From: Pseudomonas entomophila
GTDB lineage: Bacteria; Pseudomonadota; Gammaproteobacteria; Pseudomonadales; Pseudomonadaceae
Direction of reading: 5' to 3'
Assembly (NCBI RefSeq): GCF_029478665.1
Contig: NZ_JARPQB010000044.1
Location: 1-46,353, forward strand
Length of the DNA: 46,353 nucleotides
Part shown: piece by piece, positions 32,533 to 40,261 of the stretch
Layout of the letters: each line of letters opens with the position of its first letter
How positions within the stretch are numbered: position 1 is the first letter of the stretch
Notes under the pieces: model-generated
Told to the model about the DNA's origin: nothing
Seen by the model: the letters and a program-made list of their open reading frames with translations, nothing else
Databases searched by the model: none
Position numbers and translations under genes: made by a program

Positions 32533-33465
32533 TCAGTTCTTATCCTGGCAATCCAGCTGCAGGTTGGCCTGGGTGATGTTGCTGTCAGCCGGCACGCTGC
32601 GGGTCAGCCACACGTTGCCGCCGATGGTAGAGCCCTTGCCGATGGTGATCCGCCCGAGAATGGTTGCGCCGGCATAGATCACCACGTCGTCTTCGACGAT
32701 CGGGTGGCGCGCCAGGCCCTTGTGCAGGGTGCCCGACTCGTCGCTGGGGAAGCGCTTGGCGCCCAGAGTCACCGCCTGGTAGATGCGCACCCGCTCGCCG
32801 ATGATCGCGGTCTCGCCGATCACCACGCCGGTGCCATGGTCGATGAAGAAGCTCTGGCCAATGCGCGCGCCAGGGTGGATGTCGATACCGGTGGCCGAGT
32901 GCGCCAGCTCCGAGCTGATCCGCGCCAGCAGCGGCAGGCCGGCCTGGTACAGGTGGTGGGCCAGGCGGTGGTGGATGATCGCCAGGATGCCGGGATAGCA
33001 CAGCAGCACTTCATCGACGCTGCGCGCCGCCGGGTCGCCGTGGTAGGCGGCCAGCACATCAGTGTCGAGCAGCACGCGCAGAGCCGGCAGGGCCGCGGCG
33101 AAGTCCTGGATCAAGCGCAGGGCGTGGCCGTCGACATCGGTGACCTCGGTCTTGCCGTGGCGCGCGGCATAGCGCAGTTCCAGGCGGGCCTGTACCAGCA
33201 AGGCAGTCAGCGCGGCGTCGAGGGTATGGCCGACGTAGAAATCCTCGCTCTCTTCGCGCAGGTCCACCGGGCCCAGGCGCATCGGGAACAGCGCGCCACA
33301 CAGTTGCTCGAGAATCTGCCGCATCGCTTCGCGCGACGGCAGTTCACGCCCGCCCTGCTCACCGCTGCTGCGGCCGTTGCGGCTGCGCCACTGTTCACGG
33401 GCACTGCGCAGGCCACTGACAATGCCCTGCAATTGCCAATGCCCTGTTGATGGTTGTTCGCTCAC
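32533..33465 (-). CDS. epsC: Serine O-acetyltransferase, EpsC type
   Basis: Acetylates serine with acetyl-CoA to O-acetylserine, the carbon acceptor for sulfide in cysteine synthesis. It has 310 residues: an N-terminal helical domain (about 1-180) and a left-handed beta-helix of hexapeptide repeats (about 185-300) with GIDIHPGARIGQSFFIDHGT, the catalytic region, and VIYAGATILGRITIGKGSTI. EpsC-type enzymes are longer than CysE (about 270) and common in Pseudomonas. I choose the GTG at 33465 (SEQPSTGHWQLQG), which has AGGAG seven bases upstream. The open frame continues to 33708, but that part is translated REP DNA. It is divergent from the cystine transporter operon. Confidence 0.88.
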   Translation of the reverse strand: MSEQPSTGHWQLQGIVSGLRSAREQWRSRNGRSSGEQGGRELPSREAMRQILEQLCGALFPMRLGPVDLREESEDFYVGHTLDAALTALLVQARLELRYAARHGKTEVTDVDGHALRLIQDFAAALPALRVLLDTDVLAAYHGDPAARSVDEVLLCYPGILAIIHHRLAHHLYQAGLPLLARISSELAHSATGIDIHPGARIGQSFFIDHGTGVVIGETAIIGERVRIYQAVTLGAKRFPSDESGTLHKGLARHPIVEDDVVIYAGATILGRITIGKGSTIGGNVWLTRSVPADSNITQANLQLDCQDKN

Positions 33466-33509
33466 GGTGTTTCTCCTGCCAGGCGGCTTTCTCGGTATGC
33501 ACACGTTCC

Positions 33510-33628
33510 CTGTAGGAGCGGCCTTGTGCCGCGAAGGGGCCGCACAGCGGCCCTGGGATCTTCGCGCAGAAGCCTCTGTCGACGGGGCCGCTACGCGGCC
33601 CCTTCGCGGCACAAGGCCGCTCCTACAG
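33510..33628. repeat. REP pair (GGCCTTGTGCCGCG core)
   Basis: Inverted arms CTGTAGGAGCGGCCTTGTGC and GCGGCACAAGGCCGCTCCTA around inner GGGCCGC...GCGGCCC segments, in the divergent spacer between epsC and tcyJ. Confidence 0.9.
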
Positions 33629-33826
33629 GGAGGGTGTAAGCCAAGATACGTCAAATCTGCCTCTTGGAAAAAACAACGCTTTATTCCATCCTGAGCTAAG
33701 TCGGGCATAAGTCATTGCATTCGGCAAAATGGGAATAACAACATGATTTTTTATTATTTCCCGACCTATAAAGCCCACCTCTATAGTCGCCACCTCACTA
33801 CTTCCACAACAAGCGCGAGGCCTGCC
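33629..33826 (+). promoter_or_regulatory. Control region of tcyJLN with TTATTCC-type half-sites
   Basis: Together with the REP this makes a 361-base space without a gene. It is AT-rich with TTTATTCC (33680-33687) and an imperfect inverted repeat GGGAATAA (33731-33738) / TTATTTCCC (33754-33762). TATAGT at 33782-33787 could be a -10 box. The inverted half-sites resemble sites before ssuE, and CysB-type control is inferred. Confidence 0.45.
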
Positions 33827-34621
33827 ATGACCAAATTCGCCAAACCCCTTCTCAACGCCAGCCTGGCGCTCCTGCTCGGCGCCGGCCTGCTCGGCCAGGC
33901 CTTTGCCGGCGAGCAACTGAAGACCATCCAGGAAAAAGGCGTGATCAACGTCGGCCTGGAGGGCACCTACCCACCGTTCAGCTTCCAGGACGAAAACGGC
34001 AAGCTGGCCGGCTTCGAGGTCGAACTGTCCGAGCTGCTGGCCAAGGAGCTGGGGGTCAAGGCCAAGGTCCAGCCGACCAAATGGGATGGCATCCTCGCCG
34101 CCCTGGAATCCAAGCGCCTGGACGTGGTGATCAACCAGGTCACCATCTCCGAGGAGCGCAAGAAGAAGTACGACTTCTCCGAGCCCTACACCATCTCCGG
34201 CATCCAGGCGCTGGTCCTGAAGAAGAAGGCCGAGCAGCTGAACATCAAGACCGCCCAGGACCTGGCGGGCAAGAAAGTCGGCGTGGGCCTGGGCACCAAC
34301 TACGAGCAATGGGTCAAGCAGGACGTACCGAAAGCCGAAGTGCGTACCTATGAAGACGACCCGACCAAGTTCGCCGACCTGCGCAACGGCCGCATCGACG
34401 CCATCCTGATCGACCGCCTGGCCGCGCTGGAATACGCGCAGAAAGCCAAGGACACCGAACTCGCCGGCGCTCCGTTCTCGCGCCTGGAAAGCGGCGTGGC
34501 CCTGCGCAAGGGCGAGCCTGAACTGCTCGCGGCGCTGAACAAGGCCATCGACAAGCTCAAGGCTGACGGCACGCTGAAACAGCTGTCCGAGAAATACTTC
34601 GGTGCCGATGTCACCAAATGA
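33827..34621 (+). CDS. tcyJ: Cystine-binding periplasmic protein
   Basis: Periplasmic binding protein (FliY/TcyJ) of a cystine importer. It has 264 residues; the signal peptide ends GLLGQAFA-GE. Mature family segments are VINVGLEGTYPPFSFQDENG, GFEVELSELLAKELGVKAKV and ERKKKYDFSEPYTISG. I start at ATG 33827 (MTKFAKPLLNAS), not the in-frame ATG at 33743, which lies in the AT-rich control region. Overlaps tcyL by four bases (ATGA). Confidence 0.93.
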   Translation: MTKFAKPLLNASLALLLGAGLLGQAFAGEQLKTIQEKGVINVGLEGTYPPFSFQDENGKLAGFEVELSELLAKELGVKAKVQPTKWDGILAALESKRLDVVINQVTISEERKKKYDFSEPYTISGIQALVLKKKAEQLNIKTAQDLAGKKVGVGLGTNYEQWVKQDVPKAEVRTYEDDPTKFADLRNGRIDAILIDRLAALEYAQKAKDTELAGAPFSRLESGVALRKGEPELLAALNKAIDKLKADGTLKQLSEKYFGADVTK

Positions 34622-35286
34622 TCGCTGAAAGCCTGCAACTCGTTGTCGACTCCGTGCCCTTCCTGTTGAAGGGCGCGGGTTATACCGTGCTGCTCAGCGT
34701 CGGCGGCATGTTCTTCGGCCTGGTACTGGGCTTTGCCCTGGCACTGATGCGGCTGTCGAAGATCCTGCCGCTGGACTGGCTGGCGCGCATCTATGTGTCG
34801 TTCTTCCGGGGCACGCCGCTGCTGGTGCAGCTGTTCGTGATCTATTTCGGCCTGCCACAGATCGGTATCGAGCTCGACCCGATCCCGGCGTCGCTGATCG
34901 GCCTGTCGCTGAACATGGCGGCGTACATCTGCGAAATTCTCCGCGCCGCGATATCCTCGATCGACCGTGGCCAGTGGGAAGCCGCGGCCAGCATCGGCAT
35001 GACCCGCACCCAGGCCATGCGCCGGGCGATCCTGCCGCAGGCCTTGCGCACCGCGCTGCCGCCCCTCGGTAACAGCTTCATCTCGCTGGTCAAGGATACC
35101 GCCCTGGCGGCGACCATCCAGGTGCCCGAGCTGTTCCGCCAGGCGCAGCTGATCACCGCCCGGACCTTCGAAGTCTTCACCATGTACCTGGCTGTCGCGG
35201 TGGTCTACTGGATCCTCTGCAGCATCCTGGCGCACTTCCAGAACCGCATGGAAGCGCGGGTCAACCAGCACGACCAGGAGCACTGA
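34618..35286 (+). CDS. tcyL: Cystine ABC transporter permease
   Basis: Inner-membrane permease of the polar amino acid type, 222 residues with about five membrane helices. It has SFFRGTPLLVQLFVIYFGLP and the EAA loop WEAAASIGMTRTQAMRRAIL, typical of HisM/TcyL permeases. Start overlaps tcyJ; tcyN starts one base after the stop. Confidence 0.93.
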   Translation: MIAESLQLVVDSVPFLLKGAGYTVLLSVGGMFFGLVLGFALALMRLSKILPLDWLARIYVSFFRGTPLLVQLFVIYFGLPQIGIELDPIPASLIGLSLNMAAYICEILRAAISSIDRGQWEAAASIGMTRTQAMRRAILPQALRTALPPLGNSFISLVKDTALAATIQVPELFRQAQLITARTFEVFTMYLAVAVVYWILCSILAHFQNRMEARVNQHDQEH

Positions 35287-35287
35287 G

Positions 35288-36049
35288 ATGATCGTAGTAG
35301 AGGGCCTGACCAAACGGTTCAAGGGCCAGACCGTGCTCAACGGCATCGACCTGACCGTGCAACCCGGCGAAGTGGTGGCCATCATCGGCCCCAGCGGCTC
35401 GGGCAAGACCACCTTCCTGCGCTGCCTCAACCTGCTGGAAACCCCCGATGCCGGGCGTATCCAGATCGGCGACATCACCATCGATGCCGGCCGCCCGCTG
35501 GGCAGCCAGCAAAGCGCGATCCGCCGCCTGCGCCAGCAGGCCGGGTTCGTGTTCCAGAACTTCAACCTGTTCCCCCACCGCACTGCCCTGGACAACGTCA
35601 TCGAAGGGCCGGTGATCGTCAAGAAGACGCCCCGCGAGCAGGCCATCGAGCTGGGCAGGCGCCTGCTGGCCAAGGTCGGCCTGGCGGGCAAGGAAGACGC
35701 CTACCCCCGGCGGCTGTCCGGTGGCCAGCAGCAACGGGTGGCCATCGCCCGTGCCCTGGCCATGGAGCCAGAGGTGATCCTCTTCGACGAACCCACCTCG
35801 GCGCTCGACCCCGAACTGGTGGGTGAGGTGTTGGCGACCATTCGCGGCCTGGCCGAGGAGAAACGCACGATGATCATCGTCACCCACGAGATGAGCTTCG
35901 CCCGTGACGTGGCCAACCGGGTGATCTTCTTCGACAAGGGCGTGATCGTCGAACAGGGTGAGGCCAAGGCGCTGTTCGCCAACCCAAAGGAAGAGCGCAC
36001 CCGGCAGTTCCTCCGCAAGTTCCTCGGGACCACCGCTGCGCAGGACTGA
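35288..36049 (+). CDS. tcyN: Cystine ABC transporter ATP-binding protein
   Basis: ATPase of the cystine importer, 253 residues. Walker A is GPSGSGKTTFLRCLNLLE, the signature LSGGQQQRVAIARALAMEP, Walker B VILFDEPTSALDPELVGEV and the switch His is in IIVTHEMSFARDVA. Final gene of tcyJLN, followed by a REP pair. Confidence 0.94.
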   Translation: MIVVEGLTKRFKGQTVLNGIDLTVQPGEVVAIIGPSGSGKTTFLRCLNLLETPDAGRIQIGDITIDAGRPLGSQQSAIRRLRQQAGFVFQNFNLFPHRTALDNVIEGPVIVKKTPREQAIELGRRLLAKVGLAGKEDAYPRRLSGGQQQRVAIARALAMEPEVILFDEPTSALDPELVGEVLATIRGLAEEKRTMIIVTHEMSFARDVANRVIFFDKGVIVEQGEAKALFANPKEERTRQFLRKFLGTTAAQD

Positions 36050-36066
36050 AATCCGGCGTTGTCTTC

Positions 36067-36130
36067 TTCGCGGGTAAACCCGCTCCTACAGGATCGTTGC
36101 TGAACCTGTAGGAGCGGGTTTACCCGCGAA
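36067..36130. repeat. REP pair (CGGGTTTACCCGCG core)
   Basis: The arms 36067-36091 and 36106-36130 are exact inverted copies (TTCGCGGGTAAACCCGCTCC and its complement), the only copy of this core type in the window. It lies downstream of tcyN. Confidence 0.92.
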
Positions 36131-36293
36131 TGCTTTCGCACATCCCGAAGCCGATTCCGACTTCTATATATATTCCAAAGAGTTAGTTCATAAAATTTTT
36201 ATAAACGAATAGGGTATATCCACCGGACCACCGGACCAGCAAACGTCTGTCGCCATCAGCTGAGGCGGCACATTCAACTTTGTGAGGTAAGGA
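36131..36293 (+). promoter_or_regulatory. Control region of the sfnB-like operon
   Basis: Bases 36161-36220 are AT-rich with TATTCC (36171-36176) and an inverted TTCATAAAA-TTTTTATAAACGAA stretch. I see no good sigma-54 -24/-12 element. The region ends with the strong ribosome site GAGGTAAGGA before a small ORF. Confidence 0.4.
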
Positions 36294-36362
36294 ATGGTCA
36301 GGAACACAATCACCCCAGTGGCCAACGCCAGGGCATTGAGTGCAGCCAAGGAGCGGTACTGA
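36294..36362 (+). CDS. Candidate 22-residue leader peptide coupled to the sfnB-like gene
   Basis: ATG 36294 follows a strong ribosome site (GAGG, six bases upstream). It encodes MVRNTITPVANARALSAAKE-RY, and its TGA (36360-36362) shares a base with the ATG of the next gene, so ribosomes ending here can restart. The peptide has no Cys and no internal Met, so it is not an obvious cysteine or methionine attenuator. It could be a real microprotein, a coupling device, or chance. Confidence 0.5.
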   Translation: MVRNTITPVANARALSAAKERY

Positions 36363-37603
36363 TGTCCAGCCAGCCAACTACCCAATTCCACAGCGATATC
36401 GACAGCTCGCCCCTGTTGCTGCCGGCCAAGGTGCTGCGCAATGACGAGGAGGCCCTGCAAGCCGCCCGCGAGCTGGCCCAGGTGGCCCGCCAACAGGCCG
36501 CCCGCCGTGACCAGCAGCGCAAGCTGCCATGGGCCGAGATCGAACAGTTCACCCGCAGCGGCCTGGGCAGCATCAGCGTGCCCAAGGCCTTCGGCGGCCC
36601 AGAAGTGTCCTTCGAGACCATCGCCGAAGTCTTCCGCCTGATCAGCGCCGCCGACCCTGCGCTGGGGCAGATTCCGCAGAACCAGTTCGGCATCCTCCAG
36701 CTGGTGCGCCTGACGGCCACCGAAGCCCAGCAGGAAGCGGTCTTCCGCGCCGTGCTCGACGGCTGGCGCATCGGCAATGCCGGCCCCGAACGTGGCACCA
36801 AGGACACGCTCACACTCAAGGCGCGCATCACCCGCGACGGCGATGGCTATCGCCTCAGCGGCGAGAAGTTCTACTCCACCGGCGCCCTGTACGCCCACTG
36901 GGTGGCGGTCAAGGCCCTGGACGACGAGGGGCGCCAGCGCCTGGCGTTGGTTCGCCGGGGCAGCCCAGGGTTGCGCATCGTCGACGACTGGTCCGGCTTC
37001 GGCCAGCGCACCACCGCCAGCGGCACCGTGCTGCTCGACCAGGTGCCGGTGGACGCCGACCTGGTCATCGACAACTGGCGCCATCGGGAGCAACCCAGCA
37101 CCCAGGGCGCGGCCTCGCAACTGATCCAGGCCGCCATCGACGCTGGCATCGCCGAGGCGGCCATCGACGACGCGATCCAGTTCGTGCGCGAGAAATCGCG
37201 GCCGTGGATCGAAGCCAAGGTCGAGCGCAACAGCGACGACCCCTATGTGATCGCCGACATCGGCCGCCTCAAGCTCGACCTGCACGCCGCCGAAGCGCTG
37301 CTGCGCAAGGCCGCGAAGGTGCTCGACGAGGTCAACGCCGGGCCCGTCGACGATGCCGCCGCCGCGCGGGCATCGATCGCCGTGGCCGAAGCCAAGGTGC
37401 TCACCACCGAGATCTCGCTGCAGGCCAGCGAGAAACTCTTCGAGCTGGCCGGCAGCCGCGCCAGCCTGGCCGAGTTCAACCTCGACCGGCACTGGCGCAA
37501 CGCCCGGGTGCACACCCTGCACGACCCGGTGCGCTGGAAATACCACGCCGTCGGCGCCTACTACCTCAACGGCACCCTGCCTGCCCGCCATTCCTGGATC
37601 TGA
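36362..37603 (+). CDS. SfnB/DszC-family flavin-dependent monooxygenase or dehydrogenase (copy 1)
   Basis: A 413-residue acyl-CoA-dehydrogenase-fold flavoprotein of the sulfur-acquisition group that contains SfnB and the dibenzothiophene monooxygenase DszC. Key segments are SISVPKAFGGPEVSFETIAE, DPALGQIPQNQFG, SGEKFYSTGALYAHWVAV, DDWSGFGQRTTASGTV and the C-terminal HWRNARVHTLHDPVRWKYHA, where DszC-like enzymes have catalytic histidines. It probably uses reduced flavin and O2 on a small organosulfur compound; the substrate is unknown. AAGGAG lies eight bases before the ATG. A close paralogue follows at 37689, with a REP pair between them. Confidence 0.85.
   Translation: MSSQPTTQFHSDIDSSPLLLPAKVLRNDEEALQAARELAQVARQQAARRDQQRKLPWAEIEQFTRSGLGSISVPKAFGGPEVSFETIAEVFRLISAADPALGQIPQNQFGILQLVRLTATEAQQEAVFRAVLDGWRIGNAGPERGTKDTLTLKARITRDGDGYRLSGEKFYSTGALYAHWVAVKALDDEGRQRLALVRRGSPGLRIVDDWSGFGQRTTASGTVLLDQVPVDADLVIDNWRHREQPSTQGAASQLIQAAIDAGIAEAAIDDAIQFVREKSRPWIEAKVERNSDDPYVIADIGRLKLDLHAAEALLRKAAKVLDEVNAGPVDDAAAARASIAVAEAKVLTTEISLQASEKLFELAGSRASLAEFNLDRHWRNARVHTLHDPVRWKYHAVGAYYLNGTLPARHSWI
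37490..37539 (+). repeat. 50-bp exact direct repeat, copy 1
   Basis: Identical, base for base, to 38757-38806. It encodes the conserved HWRNARVHTLHDPVRW region of the first SfnB-like gene, and points to recent duplication or gene conversion between the paralogues. Confidence 0.9.
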
Positions 37604-37613
37604 TTCAAGGCCC

Positions 37614-37669
37614 TTCGCCAGCAAACCGGCCCCTACGCAATCTCCGTAGGAGCCGGCTTGCCGGCGAAC
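37614..37669. repeat. REP pair (GGCTTGCCGGCG core, degenerate left arm)
   Basis: The left arm TTCGCCAGCAAACCGGCCCC and the right arm GTAGGAGCCGGCTTGCCGGC are inverted, lying between the two SfnB-like genes within a probable operon. Confidence 0.8.
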
Positions 37670-37688
37670 AGCCCCTGCGGAGAGCACC

Positions 37689-38870
37689 ATGACTGCATCC
37701 CTCATCACCAGCGACGCCCAAGCCCTGGCCGTCGCCGAAGAAATCGCCCAATCACTGCGCCACGACAGCGCCGCGCGTGACCGCGAACGCCGCCTGCCCC
37801 ACGCCGAACTCGACCATTTCGTGCAGACCGGCCTGTGGGGCATCAGCGTGCCCAAGGCCTATGGTGGTGCTGGTGTATCCAGCGCCACCCTGGCCAAGGT
37901 CATTGCCCGCATCGCCCAGGCCGACGCCTCGATCGGGCAGATCCCGCAGAACCACTTCTATGCCCTGGAAGTGCTGCGGGTGAACGGCACCCCGGACCAA
38001 CAGAAACGCCTGTACGCGGAAGTCCTCGCCGGTCGCCGATTCGGCAACGCCCTGGCCGAGATCGGTACCAAGAACGCCCATGAGCGCACCACTCGGCTGA
38101 CCCGCGACGGCGATCATTTCCGCATCGATGGTCGCAAGTTCTACTGCACCGGCGCCCTTTACGCCCAACGCATCCCGACCCTAGTGATCGACGAACACGG
38201 TGTTTCACACCTGGCCTTCGTGCCCGCCGACACCCCGGGCATCGAGGTGATCGACGACTGGAGCGGCTTCGGCCAGCGCACTACCGGCAGCGGTTCGGTG
38301 GTGTTCACCAACGTGGCCGTCCGCGCCGAGGACGTAGTGCCATTCCAGAGCGCCTTCGATCGCCCGACCACGGTCGGCCCGCTGGCGCAGATTCTCCACG
38401 CCGCCATCGACACCGGCATCGCCCGCGCCGCCTTCGAGGACGCCCTGCACTTCGTGCGCACCCGCAGCCGGCCGTGGATCGACTCCGGCCTCGACAAGGC
38501 CAGTGACGACCCGCTTACCCTGAAGAGCTTCGGCCACCTGGCGATCCGCCTGCATGCCACCGAGGCCCTGCTGGAGCGCGCCGGCGAAATCCTCGACATC
38601 GCCCAGGCCGACAGCAACGCCGAAACCCTGGCCGCGGCCTCCATCGCCGTGGCCGAGGCCCGGGCGATCAGCACCGAGATCTCGCTCGCCGCAGGCACCA
38701 CCCTGTTCGAGCTGGCCGGCAGCCAGGCCACCCTGGCCGAGCACAACCTCGACCGCCACTGGCGCAACGCCCGGGTGCACACCCTGCACGACCCGGTGCG
38801 CTGGAAGTACCACGCCATCGGCAACTACTACCTCAACGACGAGAAGCCACCACGCCGGGGGACCATCTGA
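37689..38870 (+). CDS. SfnB/DszC-family flavin-dependent monooxygenase or dehydrogenase (copy 2)
   Basis: A 393-residue paralogue of the gene at 36362. It shares GISVPKAYGGAGVSSATLAK, ASIGQIPQNHFYALEVLR, RKFYCTGALYAQRIP, DDWSGFGQRTTGSGSV and an almost identical C-terminal HWRNARVHTLHDPVRWKYHA. It lacks about 20 N-terminal residues present in copy 1. The stop overlaps the following monooxygenase start (TGATG), so they are co-translated. The pairing of DszC-like and DszA-like enzymes suggests stepwise oxidation of a sulfur compound; the substrate is not deducible. Confidence 0.86.
   Translation: MTASLITSDAQALAVAEEIAQSLRHDSAARDRERRLPHAELDHFVQTGLWGISVPKAYGGAGVSSATLAKVIARIAQADASIGQIPQNHFYALEVLRVNGTPDQQKRLYAEVLAGRRFGNALAEIGTKNAHERTTRLTRDGDHFRIDGRKFYCTGALYAQRIPTLVIDEHGVSHLAFVPADTPGIEVIDDWSGFGQRTTGSGSVVFTNVAVRAEDVVPFQSAFDRPTTVGPLAQILHAAIDTGIARAAFEDALHFVRTRSRPWIDSGLDKASDDPLTLKSFGHLAIRLHATEALLERAGEILDIAQADSNAETLAAASIAVAEARAISTEISLAAGTTLFELAGSQATLAEHNLDRHWRNARVHTLHDPVRWKYHAIGNYYLNDEKPPRRGTI
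38757..38806 (+). repeat. 50-bp exact direct repeat, copy 2
   Basis: Second copy of the 50-base identity found at 37490-37539, inside the second SfnB-like gene at the same protein position. Confidence 0.9.
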
Positions 38871-40261
38871 TGGCCCGCCAGATCCTGCTCAATGCCTTCA
38901 ACATGAACTGCATCGGGCACATCAACCATGGCCTGTGGACCCACCCACGGGACACCTCGACCCAGTACAAGACCTTGGAATACTGGACCGACCTCGCCCG
39001 CCTGCTGGAGCGCGGGCTGTTCGACGGCCTGTTCATCGCCGACATCGTCGGCACCTACGACGTCTACGGGCAGTCGGTGGACGTGCCGCTGAAGGAGGCC
39101 ATCCAACTGCCGGTCAACGACCCGCTGCTGCTGGTCTCGGCGATGGCCGCGGTGACCAGGCACTTGGGTTTCGGCCTCACCGCCAACCTGACCTACGAGG
39201 CGCCCTACCTGTTCGCCCGGCGCCTCTCCACCCTCGACCACCTGAGCAACGGCCGGGTCGGCTGGAACATCGTCACCGGCTACCTCGACAGCGCCGCCCG
39301 GGCCATGGGCCTTGAGCAACAGCCCGAGCACGACCGCCGCTACGACCAGGCCGACGAGTACCTGCAGGTGCTGTACAAGCTGCTCGAAGGCAGCTGGGAC
39401 GACGACGCCGTGGTCGCCGACCGCGAGCAACGCGTGTATGCGCGCCCGGACAAGGTGCGCAAGGTCGAGCACCACGGCGAGTTCTACAAGGTCGAGGGCT
39501 ACCACCTGTGCGAACCCTCGCCCCAGCGTACCCCGGTACTGTTCCAGGCCGGCAGTTCGGCGCGCGGCCTGGCGTTCGCCGGCAACCATGCCGAATGCGT
39601 ATTCATCAGCGGCCAGGACAAGCCGTCCACCCGCGCCCAGGTCGACAAGGTGCGCGCAGCGGCCAAGGCGGCCGGGCGCGATCCCCAGGCGGTGAAGGTG
39701 TTCATGGGCCTCACCGTGATCGTCGCCCCGACCGAGGAGCAGGCCCGCGCCAAGCACGCCGAGTACCTGCGCCACGCCAGCGCCGAAGCGGGTGTGGCGC
39801 ACTTCGCCAGTTCCACCGGCATCGACTTCTCGCGCTATGAACTGGACGAACCCATCGGCTTCGCCAAGGGCAACGCCATCCAATCCGCCACCCGCCAGTT
39901 GCAGGACAACGCGTGGACCCGCCGCCGCCTGCTCGAACAACACGCCCTGGGCGGGCGCTACGTAACCCTGGTCGGCGCCCCGGAACAAGTGGCCGAGCAA
40001 CTGATCGCCTGGATCGACGAAACCGGCCTGGACGGCTTCAACCTGGCGCGCACCGTCACCCCGGAAAGCTACGAGGACTTCATCGACCTGGTGATCCCCG
40101 AACTGCAGCGCCGCGGCCGCTACAAGACTGCCTACGCCGAGGGCAGCCTGCGCCAGAAGCTGTTCGCCACACCCCACGCCCACCTGCCCGCCGACCACCC
40201 CGGCGCCACCTACCGCAACCCACCTGTCCCTGCCCCGACTGGAGCCCTGCACCATGCTTGA
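38870..40261 (+). CDS. FMNH2-dependent monooxygenase, NtaA/SnaA/DszA family
   Basis: A 463-residue luciferase-like flavin monooxygenase of the group that includes nitrilotriacetate monooxygenase, SnaA and the sulfone monooxygenase DszA. Signatures are LNAFNMNCIGHINHGLWTHP at the start, GLFDGLFIADIVGTYDVYG, LSNGRVGWNIVTGYLDSA and RTPVLFQAGSSARGLAFAGN. It needs FMNH2 from a reductase not encoded next to it. The start overlaps the SfnB-like stop and the stop overlaps metQ by eight bases, so all are in one unit. Probable role: C-S bond cleavage of an organosulfur compound in sulfur starvation (inferred from family and context). Confidence 0.87.
   Translation: MARQILLNAFNMNCIGHINHGLWTHPRDTSTQYKTLEYWTDLARLLERGLFDGLFIADIVGTYDVYGQSVDVPLKEAIQLPVNDPLLLVSAMAAVTRHLGFGLTANLTYEAPYLFARRLSTLDHLSNGRVGWNIVTGYLDSAARAMGLEQQPEHDRRYDQADEYLQVLYKLLEGSWDDDAVVADREQRVYARPDKVRKVEHHGEFYKVEGYHLCEPSPQRTPVLFQAGSSARGLAFAGNHAECVFISGQDKPSTRAQVDKVRAAAKAAGRDPQAVKVFMGLTVIVAPTEEQARAKHAEYLRHASAEAGVAHFASSTGIDFSRYELDEPIGFAKGNAIQSATRQLQDNAWTRRRLLEQHALGGRYVTLVGAPEQVAEQLIAWIDETGLDGFNLARTVTPESYEDFIDLVIPELQRRGRYKTAYAEGSLRQKLFATPHAHLPADHPGATYRNPPVPAPTGALHHA

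Noticed and set aside
32533..33708. 391-residue extended version of the serine acetyltransferase
   Set aside because: The extra N-terminus is translated REP DNA (CRSGLVPRRGR-type peptides); GTG 33465 with AGGAG is the better start.
36267..36285. Possible sigma-54 promoter (GGCAC...TTTG) before the SfnB-like operon
   Set aside because: The GC dinucleotide at the -12 position is missing at the correct spacing.
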